Source: Deltaproteobacteria bacterium
Lineage (GTDB): Bacteria; Desulfobacterota; DSM-4660; Desulfatiglandales; Desulfatiglandaceae
Length of the DNA: 15,247 nucleotides
Assembly: GCA_018644785.1 (NCBI GenBank)
Contig: JABGPV010000117.1
Location: 1 to 15,247 of the forward strand
Direction: 5' to 3'
The notes under the pieces are model-generated. The model was not told where the DNA came from. It did not search any database and worked only from the letters and a program-made list of their open reading frames with translations. The translations under genes and the position numbers were made by a program. Positions 1 through 7,016 of this stretch are shown here, piece by piece. Position 1 is the stretch's first letter. Each line of letters begins with the position of its first letter.

Positions 1-944
1 TCCCCTGTGAGCGCCCCTTCGAGTGATGACGGAAGCAGTTCGGCGTTGGCGCTGTAAAAAGAAAAAAGGGCTGTGCCGATAAATAGAAAAAGTGCTGAAA
101 CGGGAATATAGGCAATTGCCGCGATCCAGACGGCGCGTGATGCGGCCTTAATGGATTTTGTGACCTGGTAGCGTTGAACATAGTTTTGATCCACGCCGAA
201 ATTTCTCAGGTTTTCAAAAATACCGTATATGAGCACCACCCATACCGTGGGGGCGATAAGATCCGGTTGCCAGCTGCCCAGGGAAAATTTCCCGTGCTGC
301 TGGGCAACCTCGAATAACTGCCCCGGACCTTCCGGCATACCGGCGAGCAGGATAATGATGGAAACGATGGCACCGGCGAAAAGGATAATGACCTGGACCA
401 CGTCCGTCCAGATCACCGCTTCAATGCCCCCCAGCACCGTATAACAGGTCACCCCGATGCCGGTAATGATGATGATGGTTTCATAGGACCATCCCGTGAG
501 ATGGTGCAAAACGAGGGAAACCAGAAAAAGAATCATGCCGATACGGGCTAAAGAGCCCAACATGAAACTGATGCTGCCGTAGATGCGGGCCCAGGGCCCG
601 AAACGCTGCTCCAGATATTCGTAAGCTGATATTTTGACCTTTGTCCTGTAAAGGGGAATGAAATAGAATGTGGCGACCAGGGCTGCCGGCGGCAGGGTGA
701 GTGAAAACAGGAAAACATCCCAGTTGGCGTTGTAGGCCTGGCCGGGATAGGCCAGAAACGTGATGCTGCTCACGAAAGTTCCCAGTATGGAAAGGCCTAC
801 CGCCCAGCTGGGAAGTTTTCCATCCGCGATCATGAATCCGGAACTGGTACTGCTTTTCTTGCGGAAATAGGCGCCAAAAAGTATAACGGCCATGAAATAG
901 AAAACAAGGATCAGTTTGTCCGCCAGAAGAAAATGTGTCTGCAT
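1..944 (-). CDS. Sodium:solute symporter (SSS/SLC5 family), C-terminus off the window
   Basis: This is an inner-membrane sodium-coupled transporter of the SSS (LeuT-fold) family; the substrate cannot be read from the sequence. Translating the minus strand from the ATG at 944 gives 314 residues with no stop before the window edge, so the C-terminal part is missing. It starts MQTHFLLADKLILVFYFMAV, a hydrophobic first helix, and many further hydrophobic segments follow. The clearest family mark is the run YTVLGGIEAVIWTDVVQ near residues 168-184, which matches the SSF signature (Y, GG, AV, WTD, Q). The ATG is preceded by a purine-rich GGGGAAAG. The gene is divergent from the glycosyltransferase, with 75 bp between the two starts. 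Family membership is sure; substrate and full length are unknown. Confidence 0.93.
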   Translation of the reverse strand, partial: MQTHFLLADKLILVFYFMAVILFGAYFRKKSSTSSGFMIADGKLPSWAVGLSILGTFVSSITFLAYPGQAYNANWDVFLFSLTLPPAALVATFYFIPLYRTKVKISAYEYLEQRFGPWARIYGSISFMLGSLARIGMILFLVSLVLHHLTGWSYETIIIITGIGVTCYTVLGGIEAVIWTDVVQVIILFAGAIVSIIILLAGMPEGPGQLFEVAQQHGKFSLGSWQPDLIAPTVWVVLIYGIFENLRNFGVDQNYVQRYQVTKSIKAASRAVWIAAIAYIPVSALFLFIGTALFSFYSANAELLPSSLEGALTG

Positions 945-1019
945 GGGCTTTCCCCGTGGTTGTTTTGGCGGGAGATTAACCCAATGCCGACCATCCCCGC
1001 AAGCAAAAAGGGTATCTTG

Positions 1020-2141
1020 ATGAATCCAATGAACTCCGTACAGGCCGGCAGCCTGACGATGGCGTACTTCATTTCACCCCATGGGTTCGGCCATGCCGCC
1101 CGAGCATCGGCGGTTATGAGTGCCATTCAGGAACGCTGCCCCGGGATTCGATTTGAGATATTCACCACAGTGCCGCCATGGTTTTTCGAGGAATCCCTTT
1201 CCGGACCCTTTTCTTATCATGCGCTTTTGACCGATGTGGGACTGGTGCAGGAAAATCCCCTTTGTGCCAATCTATCCAGGACAGTGGCATGTCTGAACGA
1301 ATTCCTGCCGTTCAACCCTAGGAAGTTGGAGGATTTGGCAAAAAAAGTGAACCAATTAAAATGTGCTATGATTCTTTCTGATATCTCTCCCATGGGTATT
1401 GCCGTTGCCCGGGAGGCAGGGTTGCCCTCTATTTTGGTGGAGAACTTCACGTGGGATTGGGTTTATGGGGAATACGTCTTTGAAAATACAGGGTTCAAAA
1501 CACATATCACCTATCTTGAGTCCCTTTTTTCATCGGCTGATTTCCATATTCAAACGGCGCCCATCTGTTCAAAAGGGTCGGTTCACCTGACCACCGGGCC
1601 GGTAAGTCGGAAGCCAAGAAGCGATCGATCAAAGACCAGAGAAAAACTGGGAATATCCGGTCAAGACCCCATGGTTCTCATTACCATGGGAGGGATACCG
1701 AAACATCATGGGTTTATCGGTCAATTGGCCAATGAAAAAGGGACTCTTTTTGTTGCACCGGGCGCTGGTAAGGTCTTTCGGGTTCTTGAAAACGTGATTC
1801 TTCTGCCCCATCAGTCTGAATTTTTTCATCCGGACCTGGTTCATGCCGCTGATGCGGTGGTGGGAAAAGTGGGATACAGCACCCTTGCGGAAGTCTATCA
1901 TGCGGGAGTCCCCTTTGGATATATCAAACGGACCCGGTTTCAGGAATCCGAAATACTTTCTGAATATATCGAAAATTATATGACGGGTTTTTCAATTGAT
2001 GAACGGATATTCGAAAATGGGGACTGGATTTTGCGGGTTCCGGAACTGCTTGATCAGCCGTCTGTTACAAAAGAAAAGCGCAACGGAGCGGAAGAGGCGG
2101 CCGATTTTGTGTTAAAGTTGTTGAATGGGGCTTCGGGATGA
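1020..2141 (+). CDS. Predicted GT-B fold glycosyltransferase (GT28/MurG-like, arabinokinase N-domain-like)
   Basis: This is a 373-residue protein likely to transfer a sugar from a nucleotide donor; donor and acceptor are unknown. Near the N-terminus (residues 21-28) is HGFGHAAR, the glycine-rich G-x-G-H-x-x-R motif typical of GT-B enzymes of the MurG/GT28 type and of the N-terminal domain of plant L-arabinokinase. A donor-side motif runs around residues 276-309: AADAVVGKVGYSTLAEV followed by GVPFGYIKRTRFQE, with E291 and E309 as candidate donor-binding acids. The frame is open from 933, but the ATG at 1020 was chosen because AAAAAGGG lies 7 nt upstream; ATGs at 984, 1029 and 1059 are alternatives. 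There is no signal peptide, so it is probably cytosolic or peripheral at the inner membrane. The 3' neighbour (hbd) is 144 bp away and need not be co-transcribed. Confidence 0.82.
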   Translation: MNPMNSVQAGSLTMAYFISPHGFGHAARASAVMSAIQERCPGIRFEIFTTVPPWFFEESLSGPFSYHALLTDVGLVQENPLCANLSRTVACLNEFLPFNPRKLEDLAKKVNQLKCAMILSDISPMGIAVAREAGLPSILVENFTWDWVYGEYVFENTGFKTHITYLESLFSSADFHIQTAPICSKGSVHLTTGPVSRKPRSDRSKTREKLGISGQDPMVLITMGGIPKHHGFIGQLANEKGTLFVAPGAGKVFRVLENVILLPHQSEFFHPDLVHAADAVVGKVGYSTLAEVYHAGVPFGYIKRTRFQESEILSEYIENYMTGFSIDERIFENGDWILRVPELLDQPSVTKEKRNGAEEAADFVLKLLNGASG

Positions 2142-2285
2142 ATAATTTCTCCGGAATTCATGTTTATGCTTGTACTCATTTCTATTTCAATGTAAGTTTT
2201 TCCAACATGGGTCAATGAAAATTCGATCCGTTTGGGCGGCTTTAGGTCTATCTTATCAAAACAGACGGAAAAAAGGAGTATCGAT

Positions 2286-3134
2286 ATGACAATCAATGTG
2301 CTGGGGGTCGTGGGTGCCGGGCAGATGGGTTCGGGAATTGCGCAGGTGGCTTCAGCCTGCGGTTTGACCGTTGTGATGAATGATATCAATGACGAATTTG
2401 TGGAGCGGGGTTATAAGACCATCGAAAAAAGCCTCGGCCGCCTCTTAAAAAAAGAAAAGATTACCCTTGAGGAACAACAATCCATATTGGGCAGGATCGA
2501 AGCGTCCACATCCCTGGAGGATATGATTCGAGCGGACTATGTGGTGGAAGCGGCCACGGAAAATGAAGCCCTTAAATTGAAAATATTTGATGATCTGGAT
2601 GGATTCTGTAAACCCGGGGCCATACTGTCCTCAAACACCTCTTCCATCTCCATTACCAAAATTGCCGCCGCCACAAAGCGACCGGAGAAAGTCATCGGCA
2701 TGCATTTTATGAATCCTGTACCCCTGATGAAGCTGGTGGAGATCATCAATGGTTTGGCAACGGACGATGAGACCACCCGGATGACCCGGGACCTGGCGGT
2801 GAAAATGGGAAAAACGCCGGTACCGGCCAACGATTTCCCAGGGTTTGTGGCCAACCGTATCCTGATGCCCATGATAAACGAAGCGATATATGCGCTTTAT
2901 GAGGGCGTGGGCGAAGCCAAAGATATTGATGAGATCATGAAGCTGGGCATGAATCATCCCATTGGGCCCCTTGCGCTGGCGGACTTGATCGGGTTGGATA
3001 CCTGCCTGGCGATTCTGGAGGTTCTCCAGAAAGGGTTGGGTGACAGCAAATATCGCGCATGTCCGCTACTGAGAAAATATGTGGACGCGGGCTGGCTGGG
3101 TCGAAAAACGGGCCGCGGATTTTATGCCTACTAA
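2286..3134 (+). CDS. hbd: 3-hydroxybutyryl-CoA dehydrogenase
   Basis: This cytosolic enzyme interconverts 3-hydroxyacyl-CoA (typically 3-hydroxybutyryl-CoA) and 3-ketoacyl-CoA using NAD(P), a step of beta-oxidation or of butyrate-type synthesis. The protein has 282 residues, the usual length of stand-alone clostridial-type Hbd. The Rossmann nucleotide motif is GAGQMGSG (G10, G12, G15). The catalytic residues line up by family spacing: S119 in SNTSS, H140 in [10 protein letters not shown]152 in KLVEI and N190 in VANRI. The C-terminal domain carries [18 protein letters not shown]. The ATG at 2286 has AGGAG at 2274-2278, 7 nt upstream, so longer forms starting at 2232 are unlikely. It could equally be annotated paaH-like; substrate chain length cannot be read from sequence. 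Its presence fits the acyl-CoA metabolism encoded at the right end of the window. Confidence 0.95.
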   Translation: MTINVLGVVGAGQMGSGIAQVASACGLTVVMNDINDEFVERGYKTIEKSLGRLLKKEKITLEEQQSILGRIEASTSLEDMIRADYVVEAATENEALKLKIFDDLDGFCKPGAILSSNTSSISITKIAAATKRPEKVIGMHFMNPVPLMKLVEIINGLATDDETTRMTRDLAVKMGKTPVPANDFPGFVANRILMPMINEAIYALYEGVGEAKDIDEIMKLGMNHPIGPLALADLIGLDTCLAILEVLQKGLGDSKYRACPLLRKYVDAGWLGRKTGRGFYAY

Positions 3135-3192
3135 GGACCGGGTCGCGTTTAACGGGGACCGAACAGGTATGAAAAAAAGAGTCATGGTCGGT

Positions 3193-3242
3193 TTGCAAAG
3201 GCCATTTGCTTTTGATATGATGCCCGAAAAATAGAGTCGGGC
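3193..3242 (+). promoter_or_regulatory. Sigma-70-like promoter and leader hairpin of the receiver gene
   Basis: A -35 hexamer TTGCAA at 3193-3198 and a -10 hexamer TATGAT at 3216-3221 are separated by exactly 17 bp. Transcription would start near 3228, giving a leader of about 80 nt before the receiver ATG at 3308. Just after the -10 is an inverted repeat, GCCCGA (3222-3227) and TCGGGC (3237-3242), with a 9-nt loop. The hairpin overlaps the predicted start site and could be an operator or a leader structure. Identification is by consensus match only. Confidence 0.6.
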
Positions 3243-3307
3243 TCAGCTGCCGGACAGAAAACCACTAACGTGCCCGGTTGAATTTTCAAAATTTCTGGAG
3301 AGGAATT

Positions 3308-3670
3308 ATGGCCAAAATCCTGATTGTGGACGATGAAGAGCATATTCGCTATCTGTACTCAGAAGAGTTGAGTGACGCCGGCTACGAAGTGATTACGGCG
3401 GAGAACGGGTATATGTTGTTGGAAAAGATCGAGGAAGAAAAGCCGGATCTGGTTGTCCTGGACATCAAGATGGTGGATTATAACGGTCTCGATCTTTTGC
3501 AGGATATCAGAAATAAGTTTTACGACCTGCCGGTCGTTTTATGCACTGCCTACGACACGTTCAAGGAGAACATGAAATCCATTGCCGCCGATTTCTATGT
3601 CATCAAATCATTTGATCTGTCCGAGCTGAAAAACAAGATCGCCATGGCGCTTGAGGCCTCCAAGGATTAG
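3308..3670 (+). CDS. Single-domain response regulator (CheY/Spo0F-like receiver)
   Basis: This 120-residue protein consists of a receiver domain only, so it probably passes a phosphoryl group or acts through protein contacts rather than binding DNA. The acidic pocket is DD at residues 8-9 and the phospho-acceptor is D52 in VLDIKM. T80 (CTAYDT) and K100 (VIKSFD) complete the switch. Two prolines usual in receivers are absent: KSF replaces KPF after K100, and V replaces P four residues after D52. The ATG at 3308 follows GGAGAGGA; the frame upstream to 3278 is open but lacks better support. No histidine kinase is encoded in the window, so the partner is elsewhere. It has its own promoter (3193-3221) and runs convergently into rlmH with 22 bp between the stops. 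Confidence 0.93.
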   Translation: MAKILIVDDEEHIRYLYSEELSDAGYEVITAENGYMLLEKIEEEKPDLVVLDIKMVDYNGLDLLQDIRNKFYDLPVVLCTAYDTFKENMKSIAADFYVIKSFDLSELKNKIAMALEASKD

Positions 3671-3692
3671 AACAGGGTTAGCCGCGAGGCCC

Positions 3693-4163
3693 TTATTTGT
3701 GATATTTTTCGCCTCTTATGATTGTAAATGTCCTGTAGAGTTGTTCCAGGAGGAAGACGCGGCACATTTCATGGGTCAGGGTCAGCTTTGAAAGTGAGAG
3801 CGTTTCGTGGGCCTTGTGCAGGATCTCCTTTGAAATTCCTAAAGGACCTCCGATAACAAAACACAGCGAATCTCCCTTCCATGATAAACGGTCAATTCGG
3901 TGGGAAAGCGCTTCAGAAGTATACTCCCTCCCAGATATGTCGAGGACGATGATGTGGTCTCTGAGCTGGAGTTTCTTGAGAATGGAGCGCCCTTCCATTG
4001 CGAGCAATTCATCTTTTTGGATGCCCTTGGAAATTTTTTCGGGTTTTACTTCGATCCATTCAGTTGGGATGTAATGCCTGAGGCGTTTGAGATAAAATGA
4101 TTCACCCTCTTTGAGGAAAGAAGATTTCGTATGACCCACCACAATGATTCTGATTTTCGGCAT
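3693..4163 (-). CDS. rlmH: 23S rRNA (pseudouridine(1915)-N3)-methyltransferase RlmH
   Basis: RlmH methylates N3 of pseudouridine 1915 in helix 69 of 23S rRNA on assembled 70S ribosomes, using S-adenosylmethionine. The 156-residue length is nearly that of the E. coli protein (155). The SPOUT trefoil-knot SAM site is visible as FVIGGPLGIS (GGPLG at residues 105-109). It is followed by the family block LTLTHEMCRVFLLEQLYR (from residue 127) and the C-terminal GEKYHK, where the Y154-H155 pair is typical. The ATG is at 4163 on the minus strand, preceded by GGAGGCGCC. Convergent with the receiver gene and divergent from mlaE; the region upstream holds a palindrome array. Recognition is firm. Confidence 0.97.
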   Translation of the reverse strand: MPKIRIIVVGHTKSSFLKEGESFYLKRLRHYIPTEWIEVKPEKISKGIQKDELLAMEGRSILKKLQLRDHIIVLDISGREYTSEALSHRIDRLSWKGDSLCFVIGGPLGISKEILHKAHETLSLSKLTLTHEMCRVFLLEQLYRTFTIIRGEKYHK

Positions 4164-4180
4164 GGCGCCTCCCGGGCGGA

Positions 4181-4330
4181 GTAGGGGCGAAAAATTTTTC
4201 GCCCTTACATAAACGGTGCGGTTTTTTCAAAGGCAGGGGTGAAAAATTTTTCACCCTTACATAATGGTTATTACAAAATGAAGGGAATTTCAACAAAGGC
4301 AGGGGCGAAAAATTTTTCGCCCTTACATAA
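4181..4330. repeat. Array of three palindromic elements in the rlmH/mlaE intergenic region
   Basis: Three copies of a short palindrome occupy most of the divergent intergenic region. The cores are 4185-4204 (GGGCGAAAAATTTTTCGCCC), 4237-4256 (GGGTGAAAAATTTTTCACCC) and 4303-4322 (same as the first). Each core is a perfect 20-bp inverted repeat. Copy 1 extends to 4181-4208 with one G:T pair inside otherwise complementary outer arms. Copies 2 and 3 share a 37-bp unit (4228-4264 and 4294-4330) with only two differences, which are symmetric and keep the palindrome intact. All three end in TTACATAA. Centre-to-centre distances are 52 and 66 bp. It resembles dispersed REP/MITE-like palindromes; a terminator is unlikely since both flanking genes point away. 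On the mla side the copies would fall in the leader or promoter. Confidence 0.92.
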
Positions 4331-4355
4331 CGCGGGTTTTGCCGCATTTTTTCCC

Positions 4356-5132
4356 ATGGCGATCAGGAAGTTTGGTTTATTGACCCTGGAATATGTTCGC
4401 AGAATGGGCGTTATGGGTATTTTTTTTCTGAAGACACTCCTCTACACCCTTGTTCCGCCTCTCAAGATCTACAGATGCCTCAAGCAAATCCAATTCATCG
4501 GATTTCAATCCATTCTCCTCATTGTCCTGACCGGTGGATTCTCAGGTATGGTACTGGGATTTCAAGGGTTTTACAGCTTAAGCCGGTTTGGCTCAGATGC
4601 GTTTTTAGGCCCCATGGTGGGCCTGGCCCTGATCAAGGAGCTGGGGCCTGTCATTGCCGCCCTTATGGTCACGGGGAGGGCAGGTTCCGCCATTGCCGCT
4701 GAAATCGGGATTATGCGCATCAGTGAGCAGATTGATGCGCTGGAGTTGATGGGGCTGAATCCCTATCGATATCTGGTGGTGCCCAATCTGATCGCCGCCA
4801 TGATTTGCCTGCCCCTCCTCACTGCGCTTTTTGATGTGGTGGGGATTTTCGGCGGTTACCTCATCGGTGGTAAGCTGCTGGGGGTCGGAGCCGGTACCTA
4901 TTTTGGGGAAATGGCCCATTATGTGGAGATGAAAGATGTCCTGGAGGGTGTTTATAAATCCCTGAGTTTTGGGGTTATTATCGCCTGGGTTTGTTGCTTC
5001 AAAGGCTATTATTCGGGGATATACACGGGATTCGGTTCGGAAGGGGTGAGCAAGGCCACCACCCAGGCTGTGGTACTCTCTTCGGTATTGATTCTTGTGT
5101 GGGATTATTTTATGACATCCATACTGTTTTGA
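4356..5132 (+). CDS. mlaE: MlaE-family lipid ABC transporter permease
   Basis: This is the inner-membrane permease of the Mla (Ttg2/MCE) system, which moves glycerophospholipids between the inner-membrane complex and periplasmic carriers. The 258-residue protein is of usual MlaE length and has several hydrophobic helices. Typical MlaE stretches are GGFSGMVLGFQGFYSLSRFG, MVGLALIKELGPVIAALMVTGRAGSA and AAEIGIMRISEQIDALELMG, followed by P, YRYLVVPN; the E-x-G-x-M-R-x-x-E-Q-I-D-A-L-E-x-M block is close to diagnostic. The frame stays open upstream to 4239 through two palindromes, but the ATG at 4356 gives the family's normal N-terminus. No strong Shine-Dalgarno sequence precedes it, so the start is moderately certain. 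It is the first gene of mlaEFDCA; mlaF starts 22 nt downstream. Confidence 0.94.
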   Translation: MAIRKFGLLTLEYVRRMGVMGIFFLKTLLYTLVPPLKIYRCLKQIQFIGFQSILLIVLTGGFSGMVLGFQGFYSLSRFGSDAFLGPMVGLALIKELGPVIAALMVTGRAGSAIAAEIGIMRISEQIDALELMGLNPYRYLVVPNLIAAMICLPLLTALFDVVGIFGGYLIGGKLLGVGAGTYFGEMAHYVEMKDVLEGVYKSLSFGVIIAWVCCFKGYYSGIYTGFGSEGVSKATTQAVVLSSVLILVWDYFMTSILF

Positions 5133-5154
5133 TGCTTTTTTGGTTTATGGACTG

Positions 5155-5874
5155 ATGATCAAAATCGAAGACTTACAGAAATCATTTGATGGTCATGACG
5201 TGCTCAAGGGCATCTCCTTTGAAGTGGGCAAGGGAGAGGTGTTTGCCCTGGTCGGGGGGAGTGGCGGAGGCAAGAGTGTGCTGCTGAAGCATGTGGCAGG
5301 GCTCATGAAACCGGACCGGGGAAGCGTAACGGTGGACGGTATGGAAATAGGGTCTGCCGGACAAGAATCCCTGCGGGCCTTTCGAGAACGATTGGGTTTT
5401 CTTTTCCAGGGAGGGGCGCTTTTTGATTCTTTAAGTGTTTTTGAAAATGTTGCTTTTCCTTTGAAAGAGAAAAGCAAATTGAGCCGCAATGTCATTCGGG
5501 AAAAGGTTTTGATGGAGTTGGAAAATGTAGGGCTTTCCGGATCGGAGCATCGCTATCCTTCTCAAATCAGCGGCGGCATGGTAAAGCGGGCAGCCCTTGC
5601 CAGAGCCCTGGTGGAAGATCCTGAAATCATGCTTTTTGACGAGCCCACCACCGGGCTGGACCCGGTAACGGGTCAGTCGATTCTGAAACTGATCGATTCC
5701 TGCCGCCGGCGGCTCTCTTTTACAGGTATTATTGTTACCCATGAAATCCCGAAGGTGTTTGCCATTGTGGATCGGGTCGTCATGCTTCACGAAGGGGTGG
5801 TATGTTTGGAAGGGGCTCCTTCGGATTTTATGGAGAGCCGTGATCCGGTGATTCAAGCGTTTTTGAGTGGTTAG
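5155..5874 (+). CDS. mlaF: MlaF-family lipid ABC transporter ATPase
   Basis: This is the cytoplasmic ATPase that powers MlaE/MlaD lipid transport. In its 239 residues all ABC motifs are present: Walker A GGSGGGKS (34-41), Q-loop Q85 in FQGGALFDSL, signature SGGMVKRAALARAL (from 139), Walker B IMLFDEP (158-164) and H-loop H196 in VTHE. SGGM followed by K-R in the signature and FQGGALFDSL in the Q-loop are features of the MlaF/Ttg2A branch. The ATG at 5155 gives the normal start MIKIEDLQKSF. An in-frame TTG at 5140 would add five residues; neither has a good ribosome site, which suggests coupling to mlaE translation (22-nt gap). E. coli MlaF works with a small STAS protein, MlaB, for which no gene is seen here. 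Confidence 0.96.
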   Translation: MIKIEDLQKSFDGHDVLKGISFEVGKGEVFALVGGSGGGKSVLLKHVAGLMKPDRGSVTVDGMEIGSAGQESLRAFRERLGFLFQGGALFDSLSVFENVAFPLKEKSKLSRNVIREKVLMELENVGLSGSEHRYPSQISGGMVKRAALARALVEDPEIMLFDEPTTGLDPVTGQSILKLIDSCRRRLSFTGIIVTHEIPKVFAIVDRVVMLHEGVVCLEGAPSDFMESRDPVIQAFLSG

Positions 5875-5898
5875 ATGTCAGGTTCTAAAGGGGAACGG

Positions 5899-6339
5899 AT
5901 GAAAAAATTTGATGTTGAATTGTGCGTGGGCCTGTTCATGATTTTAGGGATTTTGTGCCTGGGGTATCTTTCCATCAAGCTGGGGAAACTGGAGGTCCTG
6001 GGCAGCCGGGGATATGAGGTGGAAGCCGTCTTTTCAAACGGCGGTGGTATCAAATCCGGTTCGACGGTGGTGATTGCCGGGGTGGAAATCGGGCGGGTCA
6101 AAAAGGTCAGCCTGGATGATTACCAGGCCCTGGTATTGATGGATTTGCCCCTTCATGTGAAGATCCAGGAGGATGCCATCGCTTCCATCAAGACCCGTGG
6201 GCTTATTGGCGACAAATTTATTGAGATTACACCGGGTGGTTCTGAAGAAATGATCGGTCCCGGCGGAAAGATCAGAGATACACAGTCAGCGATTGATTTT
6301 GAGGAGTTGATCTCAAATTATGTATTTGGAAAATTATAG
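5899..6339 (+). CDS. mlaD: MlaD-family MCE-domain lipid-binding protein
   Basis: MlaD is anchored in the inner membrane by one N-terminal helix. Its periplasmic MCE domain forms a hexameric ring with a hydrophobic pore over MlaE. Here the 146-residue protein has a helix at about residues 7-27 (VGLFMILGILCLGYLSIKLG). The MCE domain begins YEVEAVFSNGGGIKSGSTVV and includes the typical VKIQEDAIASIKTRGLIGDK and FIEITPGGS. The ATG at 5899 was chosen because AAGGGG lies 5 nt upstream. The in-frame ATG at 5875, directly after the mlaF stop, would add eight residues. The tail after the MCE domain is short, as in small MlaD proteins. Third gene of the operon. Confidence 0.95.
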   Translation: MKKFDVELCVGLFMILGILCLGYLSIKLGKLEVLGSRGYEVEAVFSNGGGIKSGSTVVIAGVEIGRVKKVSLDDYQALVLMDLPLHVKIQEDAIASIKTRGLIGDKFIEITPGGSEEMIGPGGKIRDTQSAIDFEELISNYVFGKL

Positions 6340-6367
6340 AAATAACCATGGACAGGAGGCCCGTACA

Positions 6368-6985
6368 ATGAAAAAGCACCGGATTCGGCTATATTTTCGA
6401 TCTTTGTTCAGCGGTGTTTTGTTGATTCTGATGTTTGCTGTATCCTGTTTCGCCGGTGTCCCCACGGACGGCATAAAAAAGACCACCGACCGCATTCTCG
6501 TCATTGTCAGTGACCCGGCCTTAAAGGGCCCGGAAAATAAAGACAAGCGGGGCCAGCTGATCCGAAAGGCGGTAGATGAACGGTTTGACTGGGAGGCCAT
6601 GACCAAAAGATCTCTTGCCAGACACTGGCGGAAGAGAACCGAAGCGGAAAAAAAGGAATTTATCTCGCTTTTCGGGAAATTGCTGGAGCGGACCTACCTG
6701 GACAAGGTGGGGAGTTATTCCGGTGAAAAGGTGATTTATGTGGGTGAAACCATTGATGGGAGATATGGAACCGTAACCGCTAAGATTCTCACCCATTCCC
6801 AAACAGAGGTGGAGGTTCGCTACAGACTGAAAGAACTAGATGGTAATTGGCAAGTATACGATATTTCCGTCGAGGGAGTCAGCCTGGTCAATAATTATCG
6901 AAAACAGTTTAACAGCATTATACTACGCTCTTCCTATGATGAGCTTGTACGGAAACTAAGGAAAAAGGTGGCGGAGAAAGATTGA
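6368..6985 (+). CDS. mlaC: MlaC-family periplasmic phospholipid carrier (Ttg2D)
   Basis: MlaC shuttles phospholipid through the periplasm between MlaD and the outer-membrane MlaA. This 205-residue protein has a positively charged start (MKKHRIRLYFR), a hydrophobic core and a plausible signal-peptidase I site after SCFA. The sequence AVSC is close to, but not a good match for, a lipobox. The mature part shows family features: RGQLIRKAVDERFDWEAMTK, LARHWRKRTEAEKKEFISLF, LLERTYLDKV and, later, the YDISVEGVSLVNNYRKQFN block that is characteristic of the MlaC/Tol_Tol_Ttg2 family. The ATG at 6368 has AGGAGG at 6353-6358. It is 28 nt from mlaD and about 30 nt from mlaA. Confidence 0.94.
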   Translation: MKKHRIRLYFRSLFSGVLLILMFAVSCFAGVPTDGIKKTTDRILVIVSDPALKGPENKDKRGQLIRKAVDERFDWEAMTKRSLARHWRKRTEAEKKEFISLFGKLLERTYLDKVGSYSGEKVIYVGETIDGRYGTVTAKILTHSQTEVEVRYRLKELDGNWQVYDISVEGVSLVNNYRKQFNSIILRSSYDELVRKLRKKVAEKD

Positions 6986-7016
6986 AATGTGGCGCGTTGT
7001 TGAGGGGAAACAATTC

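Noticed and set aside
911..1126. Minus-strand frame of 71 codons overlapping the symporter start
   Set aside because: Out of frame with the symporter, and it overlaps the glycosyltransferase start; no resemblance to a known protein.
2142..2285. Possible promoter before hbd
   Set aside because: Candidate hexamers (for example TTGTAC or TTGGGC) have no -10 partner at acceptable spacing, so none is annotated.
3671..3692. GC-rich stretch between the receiver and rlmH as a bidirectional terminator
   Set aside because: Only 22 bp, with short imperfect pairing and no proper T run on either strand outside coding sequence.
4185..4322. Palindrome array as CRISPR or as rho-independent terminators
   Set aside because: Spacers are few, unequal and partly homologous, and there are no cas genes. 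The T run is inside the stem, and the genes on both sides are transcribed away from the array.
4102..4347. Minus-strand frame of 81 codons with repeated VKNFSPLPL peptides
   Set aside because: It arises from the palindromic repeats, which read alike on both strands; overlaps the rlmH 5' end in another frame.
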